DNA of 64,000 bases, from positions 1-64,000 of the forward strand of contig NZ_FTMD01000010.1 in assembly GCF_900156155.1 (NCBI RefSeq). Reading direction: 5' to 3'. The notes beneath the pieces are model-generated. The model ran no database searches and had not been told where the DNA came from. It was given only the letters and a program-made list of their open reading frames with translations. A program made the position numbers and the translations under genes. Below, one piece after another: positions 39,470 through 50,231 of the stretch; positions within the stretch are counted from its first letter, which is position 1; each line of letters begins with the position of its first letter. The stretch comes from Aromatoleum tolulyticum. Lineage in GTDB: Bacteria; Pseudomonadota; Gammaproteobacteria; Burkholderiales; Rhodocyclaceae.

Positions 39470-39865
39470 TCAGCGCCCGCGGTGGTTGGAATGCAGCAGG
39501 CTGTCTAGGCGCCAGACCTCGTTCCCCTGCATCGAGATCTTCTTGCCGTCCAGGGTCTCCATCTGGTGCCCCTGATCCATCGGGAACGGCCGGCCGAACC
39601 TGTCCTCCATGGCCATCTTGCCGTCCCGGAAGACGTGCAGCGTCGAACCATCCTTGAGATCGTAGGATTTCTCGAGGGTGCTTGCTCCGTAGCCGTCACG
39701 GACGGTCTCGCGCAATGCCGGACTCGCCGACGTCGCGGGAGCCGCGCGAACGTCATCGAGCCAATGGCTCGAGCCCGCTTCGGAATAGTCCGTATGTGCC
39801 CATGCCGCAAATGGGCCGGCAAGCAGCATTGCTGCGAAGACGATGCGGATCGGGGTGCCTTTCAT
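39470..39865 (-). CDS. copK: CopK-like periplasmic copper-binding protein
   Basis: The 131-residue precursor has a signal peptide (MKGTPIRIVFAAMLLAGPFA, then AWA). Its C-terminal half (about residues 63-125) matches CopK of Cupriavidus metallidurans: KSYDLKDGSTLHVFRDGKM, MEDRFGRPFPMDQGHQMETL, DGKKISMQGNEVWRLDSLL. CopK binds Cu(I) and Cu(II) cooperatively in the periplasm. Unlike classic CopK, about 40 residues (HTDYSEAGSSHWLDDVRAAP and following) precede the domain. It sits beside a copper ATPase cluster. Confidence 0.85.
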   Translation of the reverse strand: MKGTPIRIVFAAMLLAGPFAAWAHTDYSEAGSSHWLDDVRAAPATSASPALRETVRDGYGASTLEKSYDLKDGSTLHVFRDGKMAMEDRFGRPFPMDQGHQMETLDGKKISMQGNEVWRLDSLLHSNHRGR

Positions 39866-40161
39866 GATGCTTCTCCTTGCAGTGACCGGTTCAGGCGCTC
39901 ACAGGCGAGCAACCATGATCGAATGCTAGGAAAGCATCCCCGACAGGACGATGACCGCGACATTACGCTTTGTTCAGCTCATCGTCATTTTCAGGAAATC
40001 ATCGGCGAGCGCGATCGACGAGCACCCGAGTTTCCGCATCCGCGCACGTCGACCGCGATGCGGATCCTGAAGGTGCTGCGAACTACCGGGAATGTGGCCT
40101 CCGGTTCGATGCTGACAGGAATGTAATCATCGCGTCAGGGTGAAGTCGATCTCCGCGGTCT

Positions 40162-40446
40162 ATGATGGATTCATCGGAACATCGGATGGATGCCATGCAC
40201 TCGCAGCACTCTCCCGTGCCCGCCCCCGTGAGGGACGCCCCTCGGACGAAGCGCGCCCGCTGGGTATTCGGCATCTTCCTGGCAATCGCCGCCACCCTGC
40301 TGGCCTTCGAACACCGGATCCATCTGCTGGGCATCCTGCCCTGGCTGTTCCTGCTCGCCTGCCCGCTGATGCACCTGTTCATGCACCACGGCCACAGAGG
40401 CCACGGCGATCACCACGGCACGCCAGGCGACGGAGGCACCCGATGA
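40162..40446 (+). CDS. DUF2933-type small membrane protein
   Basis: The 94-residue protein has one or two hydrophobic segments (WVFGIFLAIAATLLAFEHRI, then GILPWLFLLACPLMHLFMHH) and a His-rich tail (HHGHRGHGDHHG). DUF2933 proteins of this kind are common in copper and silver resistance operons. It starts the plus-strand cluster and overlaps the next gene by 4 bp. Confidence 0.75.
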   Translation: MMDSSEHRMDAMHSQHSPVPAPVRDAPRTKRARWVFGIFLAIAATLLAFEHRIHLLGILPWLFLLACPLMHLFMHHGHRGHGDHHGTPGDGGTR

Positions 40447-41135
40447 CCGAATCGAGCCCCGCCTATGGCCTGTGGTCGCTCGTCGTGATCAACTCGGCCG
40501 TGTTCATCCTGTTCGCCGCCAGTTTCTTCAAGCCGCGTTCGTCGCGCGACTGGCGCACGCTGGGCATGTTCTCCGCATTCATCGTCGCGCTGTTCGCCGA
40601 GATGTACGGCTTCCCGCTGACGATCTACCTGCTGTCGGGCTGGCTCGCGGCACGCTTCCCCGAGGTCGACTTCCTTTCCCACGACGCCGGCCACCTGCTC
40701 GAAGTGATGTTCGGCTGGCGCGCCAATCCGCATTTCGGCCCCTTCCACCTCCTGTCCGGCATCCTGATCGGCGGCGGCTTCTGGCTGCTCGCCGCGGCAT
40801 GGAAGGTGCTCTACGCGGCGCAAGCGTCCGGCAGGCTGGCCACCACCGGCCCCTACGCGCGCATACGCCACCCGCAATACGCGGCCTTCGTCGTGATCAT
40901 GGCGGGCTTCCTGCTGCAATGGCCGACGCTGATCACGCTCGCGATGCTCCCCGTCCTCGTCTTCGCCTACGTGCGTCTCGCCCGTCGCGAAGAGCGCGAG
41001 GCCGCGGCAACCTTCGGTGCCGACTGGCTGCGTTACGCCAGCAAGACTCCGGCCTTCTTCCCTCGTCGGACGAAGTCCCGCCCCCACCCGATCGCCGACG
41101 GCCACGGCGAGCATTCATCAGGAGAAGGATCATGA
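40443..41135 (+). CDS. isoprenylcysteine methyltransferase-like membrane protein
   Basis: ATG 40443 overlaps the preceding stop (ATGA). The 230-residue protein has about five membrane helices and the ICMT/PEMT signature TTGPYARIRHPQYAAFVVIM, then RREEREAAATFGADW near the C terminus. This family uses S-adenosylmethionine to methylate small or lipid substrates. Members recur in heavy-metal resistance operons next to DUF2933 and P-type ATPase genes; the substrate is unknown. Confidence 0.75.
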   Translation: MTESSPAYGLWSLVVINSAVFILFAASFFKPRSSRDWRTLGMFSAFIVALFAEMYGFPLTIYLLSGWLAARFPEVDFLSHDAGHLLEVMFGWRANPHFGPFHLLSGILIGGGFWLLAAAWKVLYAAQASGRLATTGPYARIRHPQYAAFVVIMAGFLLQWPTLITLAMLPVLVFAYVRLARREEREAAATFGADWLRYASKTPAFFPRRTKSRPHPIADGHGEHSSGEGS

Positions 41136-41653
41136 AACCGCTGCTGACAACCACCGCACTCGCACTGTCGCTCGCTACCCTGTCGCCGGCTTGGGCCGAG
41201 GATGCCCACCACCCGGAACAGGCGGCCGCCGCGACCGCTCCCGCTCCCGCCCCGGCACCCGAAAAGACGGTGCAGCGCATGCGCGACAACACGGCCACGA
41301 TGCAGTCCCAGCTCGACGCGCTGGCCGCGGCGAAAACACCCGAGGAGCGCCAGAAGCTACTCATGCAGCACATGCAGACCATGCGCGAGAACATGATGCT
41401 GGGTCAGCAGATGGCCGCGGGCGATGGCGCTCCGATGGGCTGCCACATGATGGGAGGAAAGGGCGGCATGATGGGCGGCAAGGGGATGATGGGCGGCATG
41501 GGCATGATGGGTGGAATGATGGACGCGGATCCTTCCGGCGCGTCGCCCGATGCCATGGTGCAGCGCATGCACCAGATGGAACGGCGCATGGACATGATGC
41601 AGATGATGATGGAGCGCATGGCCGGCCCGGCGGGCAAGCGCCCCGCGAAGTGA
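41132..41653 (+). CDS. Met/Gly-rich periplasmic protein, likely copper-binding
   Basis: The 173-residue precursor has a signal peptide (MKPLLTTTALALSLATLSPA, then WA). A helical region is followed by a methionine/glycine repeat block (about residues 100-135: MMGGKGGMMGGKGMM and similar) and a Met-rich helix (RRMDMMQMMMERM). Methionine clusters bind Cu(I) in periplasmic copper-handling proteins. It is translationally coupled to the ICMT gene (ATGA) and precedes the copper ATPase. Confidence 0.7.
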   Translation: MKPLLTTTALALSLATLSPAWAEDAHHPEQAAAATAPAPAPAPEKTVQRMRDNTATMQSQLDALAAAKTPEERQKLLMQHMQTMRENMMLGQQMAAGDGAPMGCHMMGGKGGMMGGKGMMGGMGMMGGMMDADPSGASPDAMVQRMHQMERRMDMMQMMMERMAGPAGKRPAK

Positions 41654-41686
41654 GCGCTCGCCTGCACGCACACGGAGGAACGCGCG

Positions 41687-41845
41687 ATGCCCGAATCGCT
41701 GAAAGCCCTGCTGCGGCGCCTGCGCGCATGGATGGCGGAGAACGAGCGCGCGCACCGCAATGCGAAACCCGACGGCTGCTGCAGCTCGCCGTCGGCGATC
41801 TACGCGGCACGTCGACAGCGCGGCAAGGAAGGCGAACATGACTGA
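41687..41845 (+). CDS. small CC-motif protein before copper ATPase
   Basis: ATG 41687 has GGAGG seven bases upstream. The 52-residue product, [20 protein letters not shown] followed by a basic stretch, contains a vicinal cysteine pair (DGCCSSPS) and a basic tail. Its stop overlaps the ATPase start, indicating translational coupling. I do not recognise a family. The CC pair and location suggest metal contact. Confidence 0.55.
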   Translation: MPESLKALLRRLRAWMAENERAHRNAKPDGCCSSPSAIYAARRQRGKEGEHD

Positions 41846-44279
41846 GCCACGGCCCATGCACGCACATAGCCATCACGGCAGTGACAATCACGGCGACGAC
41901 AGTCACGACGACGGACACCATGGGCATGAGGGACATGCCCGCCATCACGAGCACCAGCATCCCTCGCCCGCCGCGCCGCAGGAATCCGCCACCCTGAAGG
42001 ACCCGGTGTGCGGCATGAGCGTGAAGCCCGATTCGCCCCACCACACCACCTTCGCCGGTCACGAATACCGCTTCTGCAGCGCGAAGTGCCTCGCCAGATT
42101 CAGCGCCGATCCGCAGCGCTATCTGGAACCCGAAGCGCAGGCCGCGCCTGCTGGCGAGACACCGGCCGCGGCCGAATACACCTGCCCGATGCACCCCGAG
42201 ATCCGCCAGCCCGGCCCCGGTACCTGTCCGAAATGCGGTATGGCGCTGGAACCGGTGCTGCCGGAACTCGAGGAGGGAGAGAACCCCGAGCTGGCCGATT
42301 TTCGCCGGCGCTTCTGGTGGCCGCTTCCAGCCACGTTCGTCGTCACCCTGATCGCGATGTCGGGCGGATTGTTCGATCCGCTGCTCGGCAGCGCGCGCGC
42401 ATGGGTCGAGCTGCTGCTCGCGACGCCCGTCGTGCTGTGGGGCGGATGGCCGTTCTTCGTGCGCTGGGCGCAATCCATCGCCAACCGCAGCCCCAACATG
42501 TGGACGCTGATCGGCACCGGCGTAGGGGCCGCCTACGGCTACAGCGTCGTCGCGACCGTCGCGCCGGGCGTGTTTCCCGAATCCTTCCACATGGGCGGGC
42601 ACGTCGCCGTGTACTTCGAGGCCGCCGCGGTGATCGTTTCGCTGACACTGCTCGGACAGGTGCTGGAGCTGCGTGCGCGCTCGGAGACGGGCGCTGCGAT
42701 CAGGGCGCTGCTCGGCCTCGCGCCCAAGACGGCGCGGCGCATCAACGCCGACGGCAGCGAGGAGGACATCCCCCTGACCCATGTGCATCCCGGCGACCAC
42801 CTGCGCGTGCGGCCCGGCGAGAAGGTGCCGGTGGACGGCGCCGTGCTCGAGGGCTCGAGCGCCGTGGACGAATCGATGCTCACCGGCGAGCCGATGCCGG
42901 TATCGAAGGCCGCCGGCGACAAGGTGATCGGCGCGACGCTCAACACCAGCGGCGCCCTCGTGATGCAGGCGGAGAAGATCGGCTCGCAGACCGTGCTCGC
43001 GCAGATCGTGCAGATGGTCGCGCAGGCGCAGCGCTCGCGCGCGCCGATGCAGCGCATGGCCGACCGCGTCGCGGGATGGTTCGTCGTCGTGGTCGTCGCG
43101 ATCGCGGCGCTGACCTTCCTCGGCTGGGGCCTCTTCGGCCCCTCCCCCTCATGGGCCTATGGCCTGATCAACGCCGTCGCGGTGCTGATCATCGCCTGTC
43201 CGTGCGCGCTCGGGCTCGCGACGCCGATGTCGGTGATGGTCGCGACCGGCAACGCCGCGACGCAGGGCGTGCTGTTCCGCGACGCCGCGGCGATCGAGAA
43301 CCTGCGCCGCGTCGACACGCTGATCGTCGACAAGACCGGCACGCTCACCGAAGGGCATCCCGCATTCCACGCCACCATCGCCGCCCCCGGCTGGGAAGCG
43401 GACGAGGTGTTGCGCCTCGCCGCGAGCCTCGATCAGGGCAGCGAGCACCCGCTCGCCCACGCGATCGTCGGCGAAGCGCGGAACCGCGGGCTGGAGCTGT
43501 CCAAACCTGAGAGTTTCGAGTCGTCGTCCGGCATCGGCGTGCGCGGCGCGGTCGACGGACGCAAGGTGGTGCTCGGCAACACCGCGCTGATGGACGAGGA
43601 AGGTACCGACTGGCACGCGCTTGCGGGTCAGGCCGAAGCCCTGCGCCTCGAAGGCGCGAGCGTGATGATGCTCGCCGTCGACGGCGTCGCCGTCGGGCTG
43701 GTCGCCGTTGCCGACCCGGTCAAGGCTACAACCCCCGAGGCGCTCGCGGAACTGCGCGCGCACGGCATCGACCGCATCATCATGGCAACGGGCGACGGAC
43801 TGACGACTGCGCGCGCCGTCGGCAAGCGCCTGGGCATCGAGGAGGTGCTCGGCGAGGTCAAGCCGAAGGACAAGGACGAACTGGTCGCCCGGCTGCAACG
43901 CGAAGGACGCGTCGTCGCGATGGCGGGCGACGGCATCAACGACGCGCCCGCGCTGGCCCGCGCGGACGTGGGCGTCGCGATGGGCACCGGCACCGACGTC
44001 GCGATGTCCAGCGCGCAGCTCACGCTCGTGAAGGGCGACCTGCGCGGCATAGCCGCCGCACGCCGCATCTCGGTCGAGACGGTGCGCAACATGCACCAGA
44101 ACCTCGCCTTCGCCTTCGTCTACAACGCCCTCGGCGTACCGCTCGCAGCCGGCCTGCTGTACCCCTTCACCGGCCTGCTGCTCTCACCGATGGTGGCCGC
44201 GCTGGCGATGAGCGCGAGCTCGGTGTCGGTGGTCACCAACGCGCTGCGGCTGCGCCGGGCGGCACCCGCGGCCAACTGA
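41838..44279 (+). CDS. copper-translocating P1B-type ATPase with His-rich N terminus and YHS domain
   Basis: ATG 41838 gives an 813-residue protein. Domains in order: a His-rich start ([12 protein letters not shown] and more, residues 9-41), a YHS domain ([16 protein letters not shown], about 54), a heavy-metal-binding segment ([20 protein letters not shown], about 113), then eight membrane helices. [18 protein letters not shown], the CPC motif in [22 protein letters not shown], the nucleotide-binding HP motif (SEHPLAHAI) and [18 protein letters not shown] follow. CPC plus no classic MxCxxC domain fits Cu(I)/Ag(I) exporters such as CopF/SilP. It ends the copper operon. Confidence 0.9.
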   Translation: MTEPRPMHAHSHHGSDNHGDDSHDDGHHGHEGHARHHEHQHPSPAAPQESATLKDPVCGMSVKPDSPHHTTFAGHEYRFCSAKCLARFSADPQRYLEPEAQAAPAGETPAAAEYTCPMHPEIRQPGPGTCPKCGMALEPVLPELEEGENPELADFRRRFWWPLPATFVVTLIAMSGGLFDPLLGSARAWVELLLATPVVLWGGWPFFVRWAQSIANRSPNMWTLIGTGVGAAYGYSVVATVAPGVFPESFHMGGHVAVYFEAAAVIVSLTLLGQVLELRARSETGAAIRALLGLAPKTARRINADGSEEDIPLTHVHPGDHLRVRPGEKVPVDGAVLEGSSAVDESMLTGEPMPVSKAAGDKVIGATLNTSGALVMQAEKIGSQTVLAQIVQMVAQAQRSRAPMQRMADRVAGWFVVVVVAIAALTFLGWGLFGPSPSWAYGLINAVAVLIIACPCALGLATPMSVMVATGNAATQGVLFRDAAAIENLRRVDTLIVDKTGTLTEGHPAFHATIAAPGWEADEVLRLAASLDQGSEHPLAHAIVGEARNRGLELSKPESFESSSGIGVRGAVDGRKVVLGNTALMDEEGTDWHALAGQAEALRLEGASVMMLAVDGVAVGLVAVADPVKATTPEALAELRAHGIDRIIMATGDGLTTARAVGKRLGIEEVLGEVKPKDKDELVARLQREGRVVAMAGDGINDAPALARADVGVAMGTGTDVAMSSAQLTLVKGDLRGIAAARRISVETVRNMHQNLAFAFVYNALGVPLAAGLLYPFTGLLLSPMVAALAMSASSVSVVTNALRLRRAAPAAN

Positions 44280-44322
44280 ACGCATCCGCGCCCGGCCACG
44301 CGAGCGCATGCTCGGCACCCGT

Positions 44323-44568
44323 TCAGGGCATCGCCGCGCGCACCCACTCCGCAATCGTCGCCGGCGTGGGAATACGCCCCGACGAAACGAGCTTCCCGTT
44401 GATCACCAGCCCGGGCGTCTTGAGCACGTCGTGGGCGATGATCTCGTTCATGTCCGTGACCTTCGTGATCTCCGCCTGCACGCCGAGCGACGCGACCGCC
44501 TCGCGGGCGACTTCCTCGAGCTTGCGGCAGTTGGCACAGCCGGGACCGAGAACCTTGATGTTCACCAT
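44323..44568 (-). CDS. small thioredoxin-fold protein (redox-active disulfide type)
   Basis: The 81-residue protein begins MVNIKVLGPGCANCRKLEEV with a CANC active site and has VLKTPGLVINGKLVSSGRIP (cis-proline loop). It matches the small thioredoxin-like proteins encoded next to ArsP/DUF318 permeases. The permease gene ends 2 bp before its start, so the two are one operon. Role is probably thiol-disulfide or metal(loid) handover to the permease. Confidence 0.85.
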   Translation of the reverse strand: MVNIKVLGPGCANCRKLEEVAREAVASLGVQAEITKVTDMNEIIAHDVLKTPGLVINGKLVSSGRIPTPATIAEWVRAAMP

Positions 44569-44570
44569 GA

Positions 44571-46040
44571 TCAGACTCCTTTCACGAGGGTGGATGCGGC
44601 GCGTCGGCTGGCGAAGGACAACAGCACGGCCAGCACGCCGATGAAGGCGCCCAGCCACAGCGCGAGCCGCAGCAGCGACATGCCGTCGACCCACGCGCCG
44701 TAGGTAAAGCCCGCGACGGCGCTGAACAGGGCCACCAGCCCGACGTAGGTCGCCGTCTTGCGCCGGCCGATGATGGCCGAAATGATCAGGATACTCTGCA
44801 GCGAGAGTTCGGGGTCGGACATCAGGTAGGCGAGCAGCGGCCCGCGGTGCATGCCGAGGTCGAGGAACATCTTCGCGATGGGCACTTCGACCAGGGTCGG
44901 GAAGTACATGAACACGCCGAAGGCGACGCCGGCGAGATTGCCGACGACGGAGTTCGTGCCCGCGAGCATCTCGATCCACTCGGGGCGGATCAGCACGCGG
45001 ATCATGCCGACGATGAACACGCCGATCACCAGCAGCGGGAAGATCTGCTTCACGAAGCGCCACGACTCCCACAGCCAGTCGCGCAGCTCGTCCGGCGACA
45101 GGTGCGAGCGTGCGATCAGACCGACTCCGGCGAGCGCGACCGCAACGCCGAAGAACTTGCCGGTCAGGCCGATCCGCAGTCCGTCCGGCACCGCCTGTAC
45201 CGACAGCGCGGCGACGAGCAGCGTCACGGCGATCGTCACGAGGCTCGTCCACGTCCATGCGTTCGCCCCGTCCTGGATGTTCTCCAGCCCGCGCCACGCG
45301 CTGAAGCCGATCACCCCGAGCAGGGCGATCAGCACCACGCCCTGCAGCGACACCCCCTCCTCGCCTTTAGCCGCATCGAACGGCACGAGCCGGTCGAGCA
45401 CGCCCTGCCAGACCTGCGCATCGGCGAGCGGCAGCTCGAAATTCACGTAGGTGCCGGTCAGCACCCCGAGCTTCAGCGTGCCGGCCAGCAACAGCGCGAC
45501 CCACACGAAAAGGAAGAACAGCGGCGCGCGCCCCATGCCCTCACCCTGGGCGGAGAAGGGGCTGTCGGTCGCGAGGTCGTGCGCGGCGTCGTCGGCGCGG
45601 AAGATCAGCGCCATGATCAGGCCGATGCCGATGCCGAAAATCAGCGAGAGCACGAAACGCGCGATGGCGAGATCCGGCCCGATGATGCCGCCGGTGTAGA
45701 CCAGCGCGAGGATGTTCGCCGCGGGCGCGAAGAACAGGAAGGTGATCGCCGGCCCCAGCCCGGCGCCTTTCTTGTAGATGCCGGCGAACAGCGGGACGAT
45801 GGTGCAGGAACATACCGCCAGCAGGGATCCCGCCGCTGCCGCGGCCGGATAGGACACCGCCTTGCTGGAATTGCGCCCGAGAAAGCGCGTGACCGTTTCC
45901 TTGGGAATCAGCGCCGCCATCGCGCCGGCGATGAAGAAGGCCGGCAGCAGGCACAACAGCACGTGTGCCGCGAGATACGCGGCCAGGTTTCCAAGCCCGC
46001 CGTAGAAGACGGGGAGGATCCAGGACGATACGGTTTCCAT
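44571..46040 (-). CDS. ArsP-like permease (DUF318)
   Basis: The 489-residue membrane protein has two repeats of permease helices. LLAVCSCTIVPLFAGIYKKG followed by GLGPAITFLFFAPAANI is the signature of the ArsP/DUF318 family; the second repeat lies at about residues 330-470 (GVAFGVFMYFPTLVEVPIAK). Family members export methylated or trivalent arsenicals or other metals. It precedes a CxxC thioredoxin-fold gene and borders the arx locus, so an arsenic role is plausible. A 16-bp palindrome lies 130 bp upstream. Confidence 0.8.
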   Translation of the reverse strand: METVSSWILPVFYGGLGNLAAYLAAHVLLCLLPAFFIAGAMAALIPKETVTRFLGRNSSKAVSYPAAAAAGSLLAVCSCTIVPLFAGIYKKGAGLGPAITFLFFAPAANILALVYTGGIIGPDLAIARFVLSLIFGIGIGLIMALIFRADDAAHDLATDSPFSAQGEGMGRAPLFFLFVWVALLLAGTLKLGVLTGTYVNFELPLADAQVWQGVLDRLVPFDAAKGEEGVSLQGVVLIALLGVIGFSAWRGLENIQDGANAWTWTSLVTIAVTLLVAALSVQAVPDGLRIGLTGKFFGVAVALAGVGLIARSHLSPDELRDWLWESWRFVKQIFPLLVIGVFIVGMIRVLIRPEWIEMLAGTNSVVGNLAGVAFGVFMYFPTLVEVPIAKMFLDLGMHRGPLLAYLMSDPELSLQSILIISAIIGRRKTATYVGLVALFSAVAGFTYGAWVDGMSLLRLALWLGAFIGVLAVLLSFASRRAASTLVKGV

Positions 46041-46171
46041 GGCATTGCTCCTCGGCCCTACGACAGCGCCCCTCGCAAGGCGCGCGCACCGGCACCGTTC
46101 GCGCGGGAGGATTCCTGCGCCCGCCCACGCTCGCGCGCGTCAGGCATCAACGAATCGCCGACGGCCCCTAT

Positions 46172-46187
46172 ATCAGTCATCACTGAT
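46172..46187 (-). promoter_or_regulatory. perfect palindrome upstream of the ArsP-like permease
   Basis: ATCAGTCATCACTGAT has 6-bp arms around a 4-bp centre. It lies about 130 bp before the permease start and about 85 bp from the end of arxR. On the minus strand GGAGG precedes it and an ATG within it opens a 40-codon frame (MTDIGAVGDSLMPDARERG), which may be a leader peptide or chance. An operator for an ArsR- or GntR-type repressor is possible. Confidence 0.4.
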
Positions 46188-46272
46188 TATCCTCCGAAAA
46201 TCGCCGCGCCGATGCCAAAGACCTAACGGACGCCGCACCCCGCGATGCCGAACTGGTGGCCCCGCGAAGATT

Positions 46273-47603
<1,331 letters not shown>

Positions 47604-47607
<4 letters not shown>

Positions 47608-49061
47608 GATGCGGACTCCATTTCGACGGCCATGCCCAGCGGCAGATCGACCGCAAACACGGTGAGGCCCGGCTCGCTCTGCACCGAGATGTGCCCCCCG
47701 AGCCCGGTGACGATCTGGTAGGTGATCCACAAGCCGAGGCCGTGCTTGCCATTGCCGTCGCCGACGAAGGGCTCGAACAGGTAGGGCAGGCGCGACTCCT
47801 CGATGTAGCGGCCGTCATTACGCACCGCCATCGTCATGCCGTCGGCCGACAGGCCGATGTCGCATGCGACGGTGCCTCCCGCCTCGACCGCCTGCAGCGC
47901 GTTGAGCACGAGGTTGATCAGCACCTGCCGCACCAGCGTCGCCGGCAGCGGGATCTCGTCCGGCAGCTCGCAATTCCATTGCAGCCGCGCGGACTTCTTC
48001 GCGGCCTCGGGCTTGAGCAGGATATGCACGTCCTCGATGTCCTGCGGCGCCAGCGGATGGCTCGGCGCCTTGGCCTCGACCAGCAGCGCCGACACCGTGT
48101 CGCGGATCTGCAGCAGCCCGCGTTCGAGCAGCGACATCGTGCGCGCGGCGAGTTCGGGGTCGCTCGCGCCATGCTTGCGGTAGGTGCCGATGGCGTTGAG
48201 CATGCCGCCGAGCGGATTGTTGATCTCGTGCGCGATGCCGCCGGTGAGCCGGCCGATCGCCGCGAGCCGCTCCGAGAACAGCATCTCGCGCTCGAGCCCC
48301 TCCTTTTCGCGCAACTCGTCGAACATCCGCGCCACCGCCCGTCCGACCTGCCCCAGCTCGTCCTTCGAATCCTCGAACTGCAGCGCTCCGGGCGGCGGAA
48401 TCGTCGCGCCGACCTTGCCGATGCAATCGGCCAGATGCACCAGCGGCTCGGCCATGCGTCGCCCCCAGAACCACGACACCGGCAGGATCAGCAGCAGCAC
48501 GAACAGCGTCACCAGCGTCGCACTGAGCCACATGCCGGCGAAGCGCGACTGCATGAAGGTGCTGGTGTGTTCGAGGATCATGTGACCGAGCCGCACCCCG
48601 TCCGCGTCGATCGGCGTGATCACGTACAGCTTGTCGGCGATCTCCACGCTGTGCGACGCCGTGCCGGCTGCGCCGTCGATCCGGCTCGCGATCTCGCGCG
48701 CCGCCTCGCCGCGCTCGTGCAGCGGCGCGAGGATGGGGTAACGCGCCGGATCGGTCGACACGTAGATGCGCAGGCGCGGATCGACGAGCGTGATCGCGCT
48801 GGCCTGCTCGCCGCCGCCGGGCGACGTCGCCGCGCGCACGATCTCGAAGGCGCGCCACAGGTCGTCGTGCAGCATCGGGGCAACCAGCGTCTGGCTCAGC
48901 ACCGCCGACCAGCGCGCCGAGCCGTCGAGCATGTCGCGGCGCAGGTCCCGGTATTCGCGCAGCAGCAGCGATGTCGTGAGCACCGTCGCGGTGACCAGCA
49001 CCAGCACCGTCGCGCGCAGCGGAATCTTGTAGCGGAAGCTGATGTCGCGAAAATGCAGCAA
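47604..49061 (-). CDS. arxS: ArxS, membrane sensor histidine kinase
   Basis: The 485-residue kinase has one N-terminal membrane helix (about residues 15-32), a periplasmic domain of about 135 residues, and a second helix (about 175-195). A HAMP-like region leads to HisKA with GGIAHEINNPLGGMLNA, the N box VLINLVLNALQAVEAGG and the G box GKHGLGLWITYQIV. The NtrB-like histidine motif fits a partner for the sigma-54 regulator ArxR. The periplasmic part is too small to bind ligand as PhnD proteins do, so it probably reads ArxX. arxX precedes it by 8 bp. Confidence 0.9.
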
Positions 49062-49069
49062 GCGTCCTC

Positions 49070-49933
49070 CTAGACGTTGGGCTGGCCGACGGCGCGCAGC
49101 ATGCGCTCGATGTCCGCATAGAGTGCCGGCGTGCCAAGGGCGAAGCGGTCGAGGTTGAGCTGGCGCAGGAAACCCGCGCCGGCGCCATCATCGTGCATCG
49201 CGAGGAGGATTGCCTGCATGCGCCTGAACAGCGCGGGCGAGGCGACGGGCCCCGCGACGAAAGGCGGAAAGCCGAACGGCGGCGAGCGGTCTGCAACGCG
49301 CGTGCGCCCGGTCAGCTCCGCGTGCGTGCGCGCGAGCGTGTCCCAGACGTAGCCGTCGACCGCCCCGCCGTGCGCGACCTCCAGCGCCACTGCCTCAACC
49401 ACCTTCTTGTGCGAATAGGTGAAGAAGCTGCGGCGGAAGAAATTCGCCGGCGAAGTATTCGCGCGGTTGAGCTGGTAGTGCGGATAGAGGTAGCCCGAGT
49501 TCGAATCCGGATCGGAGAACGCAAACACGCGGTCGCGCAGCTCGGCGATCCTGGTGGTGGCCGTGTCCCGGGCAGGCACGATCAGATAGGAGCGGTACAG
49601 CGGCTGGCCCTGATGCACCGGCACCACCAGCAGCCGCATCCAGCGCTGCTCGCGCACGTAGGGATAACCGCACAGCCACGCGAAGTGCAGCTTCTCCTGG
49701 CGCATCAGCTCGACGATCTCGCGGTAGCTGCCCCGCTGGATGAATTCGACCGGTCGCCCCAGCGCCTGCGCGAGGTAGTCCCGCCACGCGCCGAGAAAGC
49801 CCACCTGGTCGTCGAGGAACACCGGGGTCATGCCGATCCGCACGGCATCGCCGCCAGTCTCCGCAACCGCCCGGGCGCCGCGGCCGGCGAACGCGAGGCC
49901 GCACAGGCCGAACAGGGCCTGCCGCCGGTTCAT
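49070..49933 (-). CDS. arxX: ArxX, periplasmic PhnD-like binding protein
   Basis: The 287-residue precursor starts MNRRQALFGLCGLAFAGRGA, a twin-arginine-like signal. The mature part follows the phosphite/phosphonate (PhnD) binding-protein pattern: VRIGMTPVFLDDQVGFLGAW, RGSYREIVELMRQEKLHFAW, GYPYVREQRW, FSDPDSNSGYLYPHYQL, and HGGAVDGYVWDTLAR. Its place as first gene of the regulatory trio suggests it binds arsenite (or arsenate) and signals through ArxS. It is divergent from arxB'. Confidence 0.88.
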   Translation of the reverse strand: MNRRQALFGLCGLAFAGRGARAVAETGGDAVRIGMTPVFLDDQVGFLGAWRDYLAQALGRPVEFIQRGSYREIVELMRQEKLHFAWLCGYPYVREQRWMRLLVVPVHQGQPLYRSYLIVPARDTATTRIAELRDRVFAFSDPDSNSGYLYPHYQLNRANTSPANFFRRSFFTYSHKKVVEAVALEVAHGGAVDGYVWDTLARTHAELTGRTRVADRSPPFGFPPFVAGPVASPALFRRMQAILLAMHDDGAGAGFLRQLNLDRFALGTPALYADIERMLRAVGQPNV

Positions 49934-50062
49934 CGTTCCCCCGTTCCCGAGACCAGCATCCCTCCCCCTTCCCGTTCGCTCATGGAAGAACGGTCTCCTG
50001 CCTACGCAAGAACTGCACCGAGGATGCCCACCGGCGGCCTGCGCACGTCGTGCAGGAATTCC

Positions 50063-50078
50063 GTTACCAGATCGTAAC
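50063..50078. promoter_or_regulatory. GTTAC-N6-GTAAC palindrome 1 (candidate ArxR site)
   Basis: GTTACCAGATCGTAAC has perfect 5-bp arms. It lies in the arxX-arxB' intergenic region, about 123 bp upstream of the sigma-54 element. A second, matching palindrome is 43 bp away, about four helical turns. Confidence 0.7.
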
Positions 50079-50105
50079 AAAACCCTGCCCGCAACTGCAG
50101 TTTAG

Positions 50106-50121
50106 GTTACCGAACCGTAAC
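50106..50121. promoter_or_regulatory. GTTAC-N6-GTAAC palindrome 2 (candidate ArxR site)
   Basis: GTTACCGAACCGTAAC has the same arms and spacing as the site at 50063-50078. Position (about 80 bp before the -24 element) is typical for enhancer sites of NtrC-type activators. Confidence 0.75.
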
Positions 50122-50185
50122 CCGCGACTCCTCCGATTCCTTCCAATAACAGATATTTCCTTATTTTTCCGTTACTTGCATCGAA

Positions 50186-50200
50186 TGGCCCGGCTCTTGC
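50186..50200 (+). promoter_or_regulatory. sigma-54 promoter of arxB'ABCD
   Basis: TGGCCCGGCTCTTGC has the invariant GG and GC separated by ten bases, and matches TGGCAC-N5-TTGC except at a few tolerated positions. It lies 31 bp before the arxB' start. The regulator ArxR carries the GAFTGA sigma-54 loop. A half-site GTTAC (50171-50175) lies just upstream. Confidence 0.85.
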
Positions 50201-50231
50201 GGTACCAGCTCGACCAATCCGGAAGGCGACC

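Noticed and set aside
46039..46200. 40-codon frame starting inside the palindrome as a firm gene
   Set aside because: It has a GGAGG upstream but at long spacing, and low-complexity content; kept only as a possible leader peptide.
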